64,000 bases of DNA, taken from the NCBI GenBank assembly GCA_020205615.1, contig CM035164.1, positions 213,501-277,500 of the forward strand. The letters are read 5' to 3'. A program made the translations under genes and the position numbers. The notes beneath the pieces are model-generated. The model saw nothing but the letters and a program-made list of their open reading frames with translations. It was not told the DNA's origin and did no database searches. The DNA is from Panax quinquefolius (taxonomy: Eukaryota > Streptophyta > Magnoliopsida > Apiales > Araliaceae). Of this stretch, positions 12,159 through 24,130 are shown one piece after another. Every line of letters begins with the position of its first letter. Position 1 is the stretch's first letter.

Positions 12159-12218
<60 letters not shown>
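12159..12218. repeat. (CA)n(TA)n microsatellite at solo LTR boundary
   Basis: About 18 CA units run directly from the LTR terminus CACA and turn into about 12 TA units of the target tract. Confidence 0.9.
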
Positions 12219-12224
<6 letters not shown>

Positions 12225-12988
12225 AACAACTTCTACCGACAGTTTTGAAAAATGGGTAAGTGAGGGTCCAACAAAATTTATATCAAATACTTCATAAAAA
12301 ATTCCCCTCAATATTCTTAACAACATTTATCACCATTATTATAATTCACAATATTAATCGACCAGCCGTTCCCGGAAGAGGGGGCTTTCAATAAGGATTT
12401 CTCCTATTGCATTGCAATTGATTAGGTGACCAAACCTTTCATTGTCGAACTTCGAGACATCGTTAATATTGCAAATAATAATATTAATAACTCTGTCATT
12501 TCAATTATTGATTTAATAATATATAAAATATTGACAATAATTGAATCAAATAACGTGAGATCTTATGCAAAGCAATTCATTGTAGCAATAATTGAACAAA
12601 AGCGAGTGACTTCTCACGTAAGCATCAATAATCAAAGCGTATGCTATCTCTTGCAATTACGCCAGTATTCTTGTACTTTTAACATGGGTGTTTCAACAGT
12701 TAACGTAAAACTTCCGCCTAGTTATTATCATAAAGTATTTTTTGTTGTTTTCTCAATCGACATGATAATTCCGTTGTAGGGTCCACCAATGATTGTGCTT
12801 GGTTATGCGAATATTCCTGTTAAAATGAATATTCCCAGACCAATCGAATATTATATAACAACTTGCGTACTTTGCAAAATTTATAAATATTACCCACAAT
12901 TATAACATTATATCAAATTCATTACATAATATTCAAAAATGATATTTATAGAAAATTCATCTTTATTCATAAAAGTTGGGGTCTTACA
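12219..12988 (-). repeat. LTR-B segment, reverse, right of solo LTR insertion
   Basis: Continuation of the LTR-B interrupted at 9344. It matches 43101-43867 and ends with TCTTACA (982-988 of the 12 kb block), the reverse of the LTR start, adjoining the minus-strand element's polypurine tract. Confidence 0.8.
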
Positions 12989-12999
12989 ACCTCCCCTTC

Positions 13000-13275
13000 T
13001 TATGAAATTTCGCCCTCAAAATTAGGGTACGTACCTGGTATGTCGAAGAGATGAGGATACCTTGACTTCATCTCAGATTCTAACTCCCAAGTCATTTCCT
13101 CCACATCGTGGTTTCTCCACAAAACTTTGACTTGAGGTATAACCTTGGAGCGTAGAATATATTCCTTCTTATCCAAGATTTGAACAGAAACCTCTTTATC
13201 GTCAAATCTTACCGCTATTTCGTCCGAATCTAACTTCAATAATGTGGTTGGGTCTTCCACATATTTACGTAACAT
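13000..13275 (-). pseudogene. Gypsy chromodomain, minus strand
   Basis: A 91-codon frame beginning MLRKYVEDP and ending FEGEIS stop. It contains the SKVIPQVKVLWRNHDVEEM block and SRYPHLF. It is nearly the same as the C-terminus at 7877-8347, which places this element in the LTR-B group. The frame opens at an internal methionine; the upstream integrase part is frameshifted. Confidence 0.8.
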
Positions 13276-13531
13276 GGATATGTAAAAATATTATGAACAC
13301 GAGACATACTTGGCGAAAGCGAGTCTATAGGCCACGGTTCCTACTCGATCAAGGATTAAAATGGGTAGATGAATCGAGGTGAGCTTTCCTCTCTTTCCAA
13401 ATCTCGTAACGTCTTTCCATGGAGCAACACGTAACAAACACATGATCTCTATATCGAATTTCCGTCCTTTCGATGAAGATCAAGATAACTCTTTTGTCGA
13501 TCTTGTGAGGTTTTTATCGTTGTCGGATCAT

Positions 13532-14280
13532 TTAAATCTTTTCCGTAGTCATACATACCAACTTCGGTCCCAACAACGTTGCTTCACCCACCTCATCCCA
13601 ACATCTTTGGAGAACGACACTTTCTTCCATACTGGCGCTTGAATGGAGCCATGCCAACACTTGTTTGATAAGCTTGTTGTCAGAGAAAACTCCACCAATG
13701 GTAAGAACTTGTCCCAACTTCCTTGAAGTCAAGGACACGAGTCTTAATAGATCCTCAAGAGTTTGAATCGTCCTCTTCAATTTGCCCGTCCGTCGAGGAT
13801 GATATGTCGAGCTAAATCGTAAATCTGTGCTCATAGCTTTTTTTGCAAACTAACCCAAAATCGTGAAATGAATCTTGGGTCTCGATCGGAAACTATGGAT
13901 CTTGGCATACCATGCGATCTTACAATCTCGTTTATATACATATCTGAAGCAAGACGTTCAAGTGTATAAGTTTCTCGTATCGGTAAGAAATGAGCGGACT
14001 TGGTCAATCTATCAACAATGACCCAAATCGCATCTATACCTTGAGAAACCTTAGGAAGACCGTAACGAAATCCATGGTAATGTGCTCCACTTCCATTCCG
14101 GAATTTCAAGTGGTTCTGATGGACCTTTTGGTACTTGATGCTCCTTTAACTCCTTGATAAGTTAGACACCTTGAGATAAACAAGTGTTATCTCTCTCTTC
14201 ATATTGCTCCACCAAAATGTATGGCGAATATCATGATACATTTTGGTACTCCTAGAGATGGATTACAAAGCGATTGTGTT
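13532..14280 (-). pseudogene. Gypsy integrase, minus strand, frameshifted
   Basis: Two frames cover most of the core. 13831-14109 carries [17 protein letters not shown] and the second aspartate in SDRDPRF. 13532-13834 carries STYHP, then [12 protein letters not shown] and part of the post-core region. The zinc-binding N-terminus lies in broken frames up to about 14280. No continuous integrase frame exists. Confidence 0.8.
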
Positions 14281-14607
14281 ATGCGCCTCCATCATGATTT
14301 TATACTTTAAATTAGGGTCGTTAGAAACACAAAGTCCGAGTTGACTCAAGTATTCCTTCTTCATCGATTCTTGCTTCCAAGATAGCACCTTCTTGCACTT
14401 TCTTCCTCATACGCATCGGCTCCAGTGCGTAGCTTGAAAGCGACTTTAACTTTATCAATTAAAGTCGGGTTCTACTCGTATATTCGCCATCATCACATGG
14501 GTCCCCTGAGTCTTTAACTCTATCTCCATCCTTTGCAAGTCACACAAAATGGGACTTTCAGATTGACAATATCTCCTTTTCGTGACTTTGCATATGATCT
14601 TCACTAC

Positions 14608-14913
14608 TCAACGCGTATTTACCACGTTCGCTTTTCTAGGATGGTATTCGATGGTATGATCATAATCTTTCAATAGTGCAAGCCAACGTCGTTGTCGCAT
14701 GTTGAGTTCCTTTTGAGTGAAGAAAATTTTGAGGATTTTATGATCCGTAAAGATCTCCACTTTCTCCCCATACATGTAATGCCTCCAAATTTTAAGTGCG
14801 AAGACAACAGCTGCTAACTCTAGATCATGAGTAGGATAATTCTTCTCATATTCTTTGAGTTGTCGCGAGGCATAGGCTATGACTTTCCCATGTTGCATGA
14901 AAACACATCCCAA
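14608..14913 (-). pseudogene. Gypsy RNase H, minus strand
   Basis: 101 codons starting [19 protein letters not shown], with [19 protein letters not shown] holding the acidic and helix residues, and FTDHK with the next catalytic aspartate. The end NVVNTR replaces the usual NVVADALSR. It would degrade the RNA strand during reverse transcription; it is separated from reverse transcriptase by frame breaks. Confidence 0.85.
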
Positions 14914-15155
14914 CCTTTTGCCCGAAACATCACTGTAGATGACAAATCCTCAAGGCGGATGGTATTGTCAAAAGCAGTCTTTGAAATGAGTCTCCTCTTG
15001 AGTTCTTGAAAACTCTTCTCACATTCTTCGCTCTAACAGAACTTTGTATCTTTTGAGTCAATTTGAGTTAATGGAGTAGCGATTCGAGAAAATCCTTCCA
15101 CGAATCTCGATAATAACCCATTAAACCGTGAAAAACTACGTACTTGATCATCGAT

Positions 15156-15587
15156 TTAGGTTGCTTCCCAACTTTGAATTGCTTCAATTTTTGTCGGTGC
15201 AGATATTCCATGACTTGATACTACGTACCCAAGGAATGCTACTTCCTCGCCCGAACTCGCATTTCTTGACTTGGCATAAAGCTTGTATTCACGAAGCTTT
15301 TGGAGTGTCGACCTTAAGTGTTGCTCATGATCTTCACGACTTTTGGAATAAATAAGGATGTCATCAATAAAGACGACCACAAAGTGATCCAAATATTCCT
15401 TGAATACTCGGTTCATCATATCCATGAATGCAGCAGGAGCATTAGTCAATCCAAAGGACATAACTAGGAATTCATAATACTCGTACCGAGTTCTGAAAGC
15501 CGTCTTTGGAATGTCATCGGTTCTAATCTTCAATTGGTGATATCCAGAATGAATATCAATCTTTAAAAAGAATTTGGCTCCTTGCAA
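15156..15587 (-). pseudogene. Gypsy reverse transcriptase core, minus strand
   Basis: A 143-codon frame starting [19 protein letters not shown], with the [11 protein letters not shown] block, the catalytic FIDDIL (gypsy variant of YxDD) and [10 protein letters not shown]. It lacks the palm start and the connection domain in this frame, which continue in neighbouring frames at 15661 and 15000-15150. Confidence 0.9.
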
Positions 15588-15660
15588 CTAGTCAAATAGG
15601 TCATCAATACGTGGCAATGGGTACCTATTTTTGATTGTGACATGATTCAACTCCCGATAA

Positions 15661-16404
15661 TCAATACAAAGTCGCATACTCCCATCTTTCTTCTTCACGA
15701 ATAGAGCAGAGGTACACCCCGAGGAGGCGTACTAGAGAGAGAATGAAACCAATGTCTAACAATTCCTGCAATTGGGTCTTTAACTCTTGAAGTTCAATAG
15801 GAGCCATTCGATATGGGGCTTTCGAAATGGGTTTTGTACCGGGTTCAAGGTCGATACAAAATTTAATTTCACGCTCTGGGGGTAGGCCAGGAAGTTCTTC
15901 AAGGAATACGTCAGGGAATTTATTAACAATAGAAATATCATTCAAAACTGACGTATTTTTGTTTAGATCCGTGACATGAGCTAAGAAAGCATGACATCCA
16001 TTTTTCAATAAACGAATAGCTTTATGGCTTGAAATGACATTGAATGATTTTAATGGTTTAGTTGTTTGAATTCTCATAATAGATTGATTAGGAATATGAA
16101 AGCTAACAACCTTACGAAAACAATCAATTTTTGCATGATGAGTAGTTAACCAATAAATCCCTAGAATCACGTCAAATGTAAGTATTTTCAATGAAATAAG
16201 ATCGACAGGTAATGTGAGAGTACCTATTTGAACCAAACAAGACTTATAAATAGTGGATGTAATAAAGGTTTCTCCCAACGGAGTTTCCACAGATAAGTCA
16301 AAGTCTAATTTCTTCGGAGTCAAATTTAATCGTTGAGCACAAGTAGGAGAAATAAAAGAATGGGTAGAACCGGTATCAAATAAAGTATAGACTTCGCTAG
16401 AGTT
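15661..16404 (-). pseudogene. Gypsy protease to reverse transcriptase N-terminus, minus strand
   Basis: The protease active site DTG (in FDTGSTHSFIS, codons 16369-16377) opens this stretch. The protease fold follows (DVILGIYWLTTHHAKIDC). The linker and start of reverse transcriptase come next (FPDVFLEELPGLPPERE, then SKAPYRMAPIEL). The frame is lost at about 15730, just before the FVKKK part. Confidence 0.85.
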
Positions 16405-16685
16405 TATGATAAGCTTACCCGTGATGACCTCATTCGGGTTCCTTGCTTTTGGGAGGTCACAACTGAACGCTCTCCTTGCACTCTGGCTTTGACTTTTTTG
16501 GGGATGACCTTTGGTGCCTCCATCCTAATTGAACTTATCTTTGGTGAGCGACAAAATCGGGCTAAGTGACCTTCTCCTCCACAATTATAACATACTTTTG
16601 GCGGCATCGTAGTTGGTTTGGGTGATGTGTCCCTCTTCTCCGCATTTGAAGCATATGATAGGTGGTCGTTCTCCTTCCTTAACAA
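16404..16685 (-). pseudogene. Gypsy gag zinc-knuckle part, minus strand
   Basis: A frame with CYNCGGEGHLARFC, a CCHC knuckle of the form CX2CX4HX4C, preceded by a partial second knuckle in another frame and followed by a basic stretch. It is the nucleic-acid-binding end of gag. The main gag domain upstream is mostly lost at the 16850 junction. Confidence 0.85.
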
Positions 16686-16850
16686 CTTGGTCTTTGGTCT
16701 TGACGTCTTTCCATCATTGTTGAATCTCCTCTTCTTAAAATGTCCATTCTTCTTGTTTTGGCCCGATTACCACAGAAGTGGTTACCATTTATACTTGTTG
16801 ATTCCTCCGCTTGTTGTTGTCACCGATATGATTGCTCTCATTGGTATTGT

Positions 16851-19800
16851 CATTTCATCACATCCTTTGTTTATAAATCTTGTTTGATTCAAGTTGGCAC
16901 CATTACCTTACACATTGACCTTATCTCTTTAAAGATACTTGCTTTTGATATGATTTTAGGGATTGATTGGTTAACTACTCATCATGCCAAAATTGATTGT
17001 TTTCGTAAGGTTGTTAGTTTTCATATTCTAACCAACTTTGTTATGCGAATTCAAGCAACTAAACCATTAAAATCAATCATTTGTCATATCTAATCATAAA
17101 GCTATTCGTTTATTGAAAAGCGGATGTCAAGCTTTCTTAGCCCATGTTATGGATTTGAATAAAGACACGTCAAATTTGAATAATATTCTTGTTGTTATTG
17201 ACTTTCCCGACGTATTTCGAAGAACTTCGGTCTACCCCGAGCGTGAAGTTGAATTCTTTATTGATCTTGAACACGTACAAAGCCCATTTCTAAAACCCCA
17301 TATCGAATGGCTCTATTGAACTTGAGGAGTTAAAGGTCCAACTACTGAGGAATTGTTGGACATCGGTTTCATTCGCCCCTAGTACATCTCCTTAGGGTGC
17401 TCTGTTTTATTTGTAAAGAAAGAAGGCGGGAGTATCGACTTTTGTATTGACTATCGGAATTGAACCATGTCACCATCAAGAATAGGTATCCTCTACCTCG
17501 TATTGATGACTTATTTGACCGATTTGCAAGGGCACAATTCTTTTCAAAAATCGATCTTCGATTACGGATATCATCGGTGAAGATTAGAGGCGAGGATATT
17601 CCAAAGCGCCTTTAGAACTTCGATGACGGGCATTATGAATTCTTAGTCATGTCTTTTGGATGACTAATGCTCCTATGACTTTCATGGATATGATGAACCA
17701 AAGTATTCAAGAAATATTTGGATCGATTCGTTGTTGTCTTTATTGATGACATCCTTATATATTCAAAAGTCGTGAAGATCATGAGCACCATTTGAAATTT
17801 GGTACTCCAAAGGCTTCGTGAAAACAAACTATATGCCAAATTAAAGAAATGCGAGTTACGGGCGAGGAAGTAGCATTCCTTGGGCACGTGGTGTCGAAAC
17901 ATGGAGTATCTGTTGATCCGTGAAGATTGAAGCAATACAAAGTTAGGAGCAACCAAAGTCGGTGATCAAAATACGTAGCTTTTGGGCTTATTTGGTTATT
18001 ATCGGAGATTCGTGGAAGGGTTTTCTCGAATCGCTACTCCATTAACTCGCCTAACTCGGAAGGATACAAAATTCGTTTGGAGTGAAGAATGCGAGAAGAG
18101 TTTCCAAGAGCTTAAGAGGAGACTTATTTTAAGACTGTTTCTAACAATACCATCTGGTTGGATGGATTTGTTATCTCTGACGATGCTTGGGTAAAGGGTT
18201 AGGATGTGTTCTCATGCGGCGTGGGAAAGTCATAGCCTATGCCTCATGACAACTTAAAAGTATGAGAAGAATTATCCTACTCATGATCTAGAGTTAGCGC
18301 CGATCGTTTTAGCGCTAAAGATATGGAGGCACTATCTATATGGGGAGAAAGTGGAGATATATTCGGACCATAAAAGCCTTAAATATTTCTTCACTCAAAA
18401 AAGAACTCGACATACGGCAATGACGTTGGCTCGAGCTATTGAAGATTACGACCACATTATTCAATACCATCCTGAAAAGCGAGCGTGGTAGGCGACGCGT
18501 TGAGTAGAAGATCATATGCGAGAACGAAAAGTGCGATGATGTCAAGTATCGCGATAGAGCCAACTTTAATAGAAAAAGTTAAGGTTGCTCGAGCCATGCA
18601 GGCAGGGAGATCGATGCGTATGAAGAAGAAAGTACAAGAAGGAGCTATTAGGAGCGAGAATTGATGAAGAAGGAATACTTGAGTCCACTCTAGACTTTGT
18701 GTTCCTAACGACTACGATTTGAAGTACAAGATTATGATGGAGGCACACGATACACCATTTGCAATCCATCACGGAAGTACTAAAATGTATCGTGATCTTG
18801 ACATACATTTTGGTGGAACAATATAAGAGAGAGATTGCAAATTTTATCTCAATGTGTTTAACTTGTCGCGCGTGTAAAGCGAGCATCCGGTACCTAAGGG
18901 TCCGTTGCAACCACTTGAGATTAGAAATGGAAGTGGGAACACATTACCATGGATTTCATTCTGGTCTTCTTCCTACGGTTTCTCAGGCATCAATCTTATT
19001 TGGGTTATTGTTGATAGATTAACCAAGTCCGCTCATTTCTTGCCGATCACGGAGACTTATTCACTTGAGCGTCTTGCTAGTATATACGTGAATGAGATTG
19101 TGAGGTTGCATGGCATGTACTGTATCCATAGTTTGGATCGTGACCCAAGATTCACTTCAAGATTTTGGGTTAGCTTGCAAAAAGCTATGGAGCGCGGATC
19201 TACGATTGATTCGGCATACCATCCTCAAATGGATGGACAATCGGAAAGGACTATTCAAACTCTTGAAGATTTATTAAGACTACGTGTCCTAGACTTCAAA
19301 GGCGGTTGGGATAAGTATTTACCATTGGTGGAATTCTCTACTACAACAACAATTATCGAGGCAAGTATAGGTGTGGCTCCATTTGAAGCATTATATGGGC
19401 GAAAGTGTCGCTCCAAGTATGTTGGGACGAGGTGGGTGAAGCAACATTATTGGGGACCGAGTTGAGTGCGTATGACTACGGAAAAGATCCAAATGATTCG
19501 ACAACGTATACAAAGCGGCACAAGATCGACAAAAGAGTTATGCGGATCTTCATCGAAAAGGACATGGAATTTAGTGTAGGGGATCATGTATTGTTCATGA
19601 GTTGCTCCATGTAAGGGACTTACAAGATTTGGGAAGAGAGGAAAGCAATCCACGATTTATTGGTCCATTTCAAATTCTTGGCCCGAGTAGGAAATGTAGC
19701 CTATAACTCGCGTTACCTCGAGTATGTCTCGTGTTCATAATGTGTTTCACATATCGTACTTAAGTAAATATGTGAAAGACCCGAACCACGTTATAGAGTT

Positions 19801-20045
19801 AGAACCGGATGAGATAGCAGAAGACTTAACGTGTATGAGGAGGTACTGTCAAGATCTTGGATAGGAAGGAGCATGTCCCTACATACGAAGGTCATACCAC
19901 AAGTTAAAGTTTTGTGGAGGAACCGTCTTTATAGAGAAATGACACAGGAATTGGAAGCGGAAATGAAAGCGAGGTATCCTCACCTTTTGAAACACCGGAA
20001 TCGTCACGTCAATTTCGAGGGACGAAATTTCATAAGGAGGGAGGT
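16851..20045 (+). mobile_element. Ty3/gypsy interior lacking gag, plus strand
   Basis: It begins inside protease and shares almost the whole of its length with 24284-27230. The order is protease (16857-17093), linker (17113-17320), reverse transcriptase (17380-17960 with FIDD near 17743), RNase H (17982-18500), integrase (18740-19465), chromodomain remnant (19560-20030), and polypurine tract (20034-20045) before the LTR at 20046. The 5' end is cut at the inversion point near 16850. Many frameshifts make it non-functional. Confidence 0.88.
18905..19465 (+). pseudogene. Gypsy integrase core, plus strand
   Basis: A 186-codon frame with [17 protein letters not shown], the LDRDPRF aspartate (serine replaced by leucine), then [20 protein letters not shown], which keeps the region of the catalytic glutamate, and FEALYGRKC. 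The zinc-binding N-terminus is out of frame upstream (18759-18900). It is the most continuous integrase catalytic core among the plus-strand remnants. Confidence 0.85.
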
Positions 20046-22742
20046 TGTAAGACCCCAACTTATTATTAATGAAATTTAATTTTCTCTATTTATTATTTTG
20101 AAATAGTAAGGGTTGATTTGATTAATGTGGATAGTTAGGGGTAAAATACATAAATATTTCAAAATAAGCAAGTGGTTATAAAATATTCATTGTTGGTGGG
20201 AGAATATTAAATGAATATTGTCGGGAATATTAAATGCAATGTAGCGACAAATATGTGGGCCCCATATGTGAAGCGATTGGATGAAGAAAGCGACAAATAT
20301 AAGTTGTTTAAAAATAGCGGTGTGGTTATTACAATTAATATTGTAAAAATACCGGTGGTTAAAAAACACGGTAGAACACGGTATTGCACCAATTATTGAT
20401 TCTTACGTAAGAAGGCACTACTCGATAATGGTTACTGATAATTCTTATTCGATTATTTTATTGAGTTAATAATTAACTTTGCGTTGATATTTTATATTCT
20501 TTGTTGTTTGATAATTGTCATTTACAAGTATTTTTCATTATCGAAGCAATAATTCATATTATCGAATAATATTATTAGATAACATTATTGGCAATGTCTA
20601 GAAAGTTCTATCTAAGGAGAGGTTTGGTCACCTAATTGCGCGCATGTAAGAAGAAATTCTTATTGGAAAGCCCCTCTATCACAGGAGCTGCACGGTTGTC
20701 GATAATGTGATTACGTAATATTATTTATGAATAATTAATTATTGATTTATATGATGAGGAAAATATTGATTTTATGAGGATATAGATGGAGAAAATTTTT
20801 AATGTGACAATTGTTGAAAATTAATATTTTATCTTTTTACGATAAAATAATTCATTTAAATATATTATTTTAATAATATATTAACGATGATATTTTACAA
20901 TGAATGTGGGATATATGAGTATATGAGGAGGAAGAGTATTTTTGTGGCATTAAATGTTTAACACATGTTTTGTGTGTTGGTGGGACAATGATTATTAATA
21001 GAAATTTGATTATAGCTTTGTAAAATCATCCGTTTGTGGATTTGGTCAATTTCTATTTGGAATTTGGAAAAACTTTCTTACGTAAAGTTGTAGAGAATTG
21101 AATTTCCTATAAAAACTTGCGAGATTCGAATTTTTCTGATGAAAGGGCTATTTATTATGAATTATTGAAGTTAGAAGTTAGAAATAATTAATTTTTGGGA
21201 GTTTTAGTTAATTATTTTGAGAAAAACGTTTTTTTTGCAACTAAGTTGGCCTCACATGTGATTCAAATGGGCTGAGATCAGTTGTAAAAGGTGGGCTAAA
21301 GAAAATGTGAAAAATATATTAATATTATATTCAATTTTACGCTTTTGGTGTTCTAAGCATTTTCTATAAATAGGGTGCTTAGGTTAGAATTGAAAAACAC
21401 ACGAGAAGCGAAGTTTTCTCTATTTCTCTCTCGATATATTGAGCGTATTCTTGTGAGTATACTTTGAGTATTGTTAGGCGGTGCAAGTTCCCTTCAAAGA
21501 CTATTTATACGGTATTCCAAATTTAGAAGTCTTAATCTTTCGAGGTAAGGGATGTTATTTTCTTCTCAAATGATATTATTTCTTGATATCATTATCTTTG
21601 AAATATTAGTTGGAACTTTTTATCAAATTTGGAACTTTTTCATGTCGGGGTTACTTATTCATGAGTTCTTATTACGAGTTCTTATTCATGAGTTCTTATT
21701 CATTTAATTCTTATTCACGAGTACTATTTATGAAGCGTAAAGATGTTTTTTGTGGAATTTCTATCTTTTGGTGTAGAGATTACTTATTCACGTATCGGCC
21801 TTTATTCACGATATCTCATGACTTATTCATAGAAAAATAAAATTTCTTCTTTTGTCCAAAATATCTATTACGGATACTAGCTTTGATTGTATCCATGTTT
21901 TGATCATTCTTGAATTTTACACCACTTATGATTATTTTTGAGGTATTTTTGAACATGGATAAAACAAAGTACGAATCCTTAATCTTTAATCCTTGTCATT
22001 TTGTTTCCTTTGGATTCGTTTCTTTAAAAATATTTTCATCATCCTCGGTCTTAAATGATGATATTATTGAATATCTTTGGCTGTAGTGCAAAAGATGAAT
22101 GATTCTGAAGAATATCTTTGTCAGTAGTGCAAAGATGAGCAGTGTTTAGATGAACATGACCAAGTGATGAATATCTTTGGCACTGTAGTGCAAAGATGAA
22201 TATTTGATTCGGATGTATATTGATTGATGTTCTGGGGATAAAAGATGAGCGATGAACTTTTAAATTCATACATAGAAGATAGTAGTTTGCATTCTCTACT
22301 TAACTCTTCTAATGAATTATTATTTCATTGCGAATATTGATTTAAAATTTGTTGTCTATTGTATTCTATTAGATTTTTCCTGTTGAAGACTAACGGTAAT
22401 TTGTTGTATATTATCTTAGTCATAATATTCTTTCTTGGGCTAGTTGAGCTCACCCTTTTCCTTTTTGTTCCATTTTTCTTCTCAGGAGGCGAGAATATAG
22501 CGAGTACGAGTCGGGGTATGGAATGAAGGTTTTAGAAAGGATTGTTTAGTAGTCCTCATCATTTTTGTAAAATAATGTATCAATAAATGTGATGAGGATT
22601 TATTTGAGTATAGATATTATCAGAAGATAATATTTGTATTCAAACTCACAGTTTCTTGTTGTAATAATAAAGTTGTAGTTGTTTACGTACCATGTATTGA
22701 CAACTTCGAATAGGTGATGTATACCTATTTTGGGGGCGTCAC
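20046..22742 (+). repeat. LTR-A shared by two tandem gypsy interiors (5' LTR of the 20-41 kb element)
   Basis: A full-length LTR of about 2.7 kb from TGTAAGACCCC to GCGTCAC. To its left is the polypurine tract of the interior at 16851-20045, and to its right a primer-binding site. It therefore serves as 3' LTR of one interior and 5' LTR of the next. It carries the TATA box CTATAAATAG (21364-21373), the TTCTTATTCA repeats and the hairpin block (22072-22198). It is very close to the LTR at 38431-41139. Confidence 0.9.
21364..21373 (+). promoter_or_regulatory. TATA box of LTR-A
   Basis: CTATAAATAG followed by GGTGCTTAGGTTAGAATTG. The same arrangement occurs at 39753-39762. It is the probable promoter core driving element RNA. 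Confidence 0.6.
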
Positions 22743-22761
22743 GGTTAGTATCGAGCTTAGG
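22743..22761 (+). other. Primer-binding site (initiator tRNA-Met type)
   Basis: GGTTAGTATCGAGCTTAGG directly follows the LTR end and resembles the common plant site TGGTATCAGAGCTTAGG, with a base lost and a few changed. It marks where minus-strand DNA synthesis would start. Confidence 0.7.
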
Positions 22762-24130
22762 GATATGATCTCTGGCGGAGATCGGGGAATAGAACTAGGA
22801 GGGAGAGGCGAGTAAATCCTTCGCTAGTGTGTCTACTAAGCTTATTTTTTAGTTGGTCGATATATAAGGATATTATGTGATATATTGATTTCCTTAATTA
22901 ACCCTTGTTTTATGGCGGTATTTGAGAATGTCGTGAGAATATTAACAATGGAAATGAGGCGTGGAGAGCGCTGTACTCACCAACGAGGAGAGCGTGCAAC
23001 AATTTGGCAATGTTCCTCACATGAACAACACCTTTGAAAGAGATGATGAGCGAGGGGATGTTTAGAAGCTTTTTGCAGTTCATGCAAAATCGGGACGAGG
23101 AGACTTCGTGTTCAAAATCTGAGGAAGAAATGATAGCAATTCACGGGTTATCCGACAAAGCGATTCAAAGAGTTGGGACCACGAGAATTTAAGGAAAGCG
23201 AGATCCGATTCATGGCGGAAACATGGGTCAAACAAATTACCAAGATATTCGATGTCTTGGGATGCGGAGAACGAAGGTTCCATTCGCCACCTTTATTTTA
23301 AAGTGGCGAGGCAAACTCTTTGGTGGGATGCGTGAAGCGTACCCATCCGGTAGCTTTTCGGCATGTCTTGGGAAACATTTGAAACTATTTAATGACAAAT
23401 ACTTTCCTAAAAGTGTTCGTCGTATGAAGGAAGTGGAGTTCATCGATTAGAAAAAAAACAACATGGCGGTGTCTCGAGACGAGGCAAAGTTTGCGAGTTA
23501 TCGAGTTTGCACCTCATTTGGTGGAGAATGAGGAGCGTATGGCGCGGATGTTTCTTAGAGGTTTGAAACCCGTCGTCGTATCTCATTTCTCATAAACTTT
23601 CTCTCTATTAGGATGTTGTAATGAGGGCTCAATTATTAGGCGAGATAACGAGTACGGTCAATTTGAGGATCCAACCGAGGATCGTACGAAATAGCGATCA
23701 GCAGAATAATGATAAACGGTGAGAAAGAAAGCAGACGGACAAAAATGGTAACCACTACGGTGGTAATCATAGCCATGAAAATAGAAGAAGCGAGTCGGGA
23801 GGAGATTTTAAAAAGGAGATTTAACAACGACCATATGAAGAGCAGCGGTCTTAAGAAGAATCGGTTCTAAGGGAGGAGAAACGACCACCGGTCATATGCT
23901 ATAAATGCGGAAAGAGGGACATATCGGTCCAAGCTGTCAACAACAGTTCAAGGTATGCTATAATTGTGGAAAAGAAGGACATATCGCTTCGAGATTATGC
24001 GATGTAGCGAAACCTAGTTTAAGCGGGGACGGTGACTCAAAAAACTGTCCCGAGAAAAGTCAAAGTCAACGATTCCGGGAAAGGCGTTTGTTGATGGTGG
24101 TCAAAATGCGAGGAACCAAACGAGGTGATC
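22762..24130 (+). pseudogene. Gypsy gag remnant with two zinc knuckles
   Basis: Frames in this stretch encode the retrotransposon gag domain in pieces: WVKQITKIFDVLGCGE (about 23224-23270), then FAPHLVENEERMARMFLRGL (about 23508-23570). Two CCHC knuckles follow, around 23898-23940 (CYKCGKRGHIGPSC-like after a frameshift) and 23953-24000 (CYNCGKEGHIASRLC, one residue longer than usual between H and C). There is no continuous frame; stops and frameshifts occur every 100-300 bases. Gag would form the particle and bind element RNA. Confidence 0.8.

Larger units (their letters stand above)
9345..12162 (+). mobile_element. Solo LTR-A (2.8 kb)
   Basis: A full-length LTR from TGTAAGACCCC to GGGGGCGTCACA with no interior, primer-binding site or polypurine tract attached. 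It carries the TATA box CTATAAATAG (10721-10730), the degenerate TTCTTATTCATGAG repeats (about 11005-11225) and the hairpin block (11461-11606). It interrupts an LTR-B within a TA-rich tract; the intact counterpart of the target is 43040-43105. The target duplication cannot be read because the flanks are simple repeats. Confidence 0.85.
12989..16850 (-). mobile_element. Ty3/gypsy chromovirus interior, minus strand
   Basis: Read on the minus strand from right to left: end of gag with one zinc knuckle (16404-16685), protease with DTG (codons 16369-16377), reverse transcriptase (15156-15700) with FIDD, RNase H (14608-14913), integrase (13532-14280), chromodomain (13000-13275), and polypurine tract (12989-13002) next to LTR-B. 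The 5' part of gag, the primer-binding site and the 5' LTR are missing because the element is cut at about 16850, where a plus-strand gypsy interior begins. It is the least decayed gypsy interior here, but several frameshifts and stops divide it. Confidence 0.9.

Noticed and set aside
12426..12779. 117-codon plus-strand frame
   Set aside because: It lies wholly in LTR-B sequence, antisense to the LTR, and is not preserved in the copy at 43190-43540.
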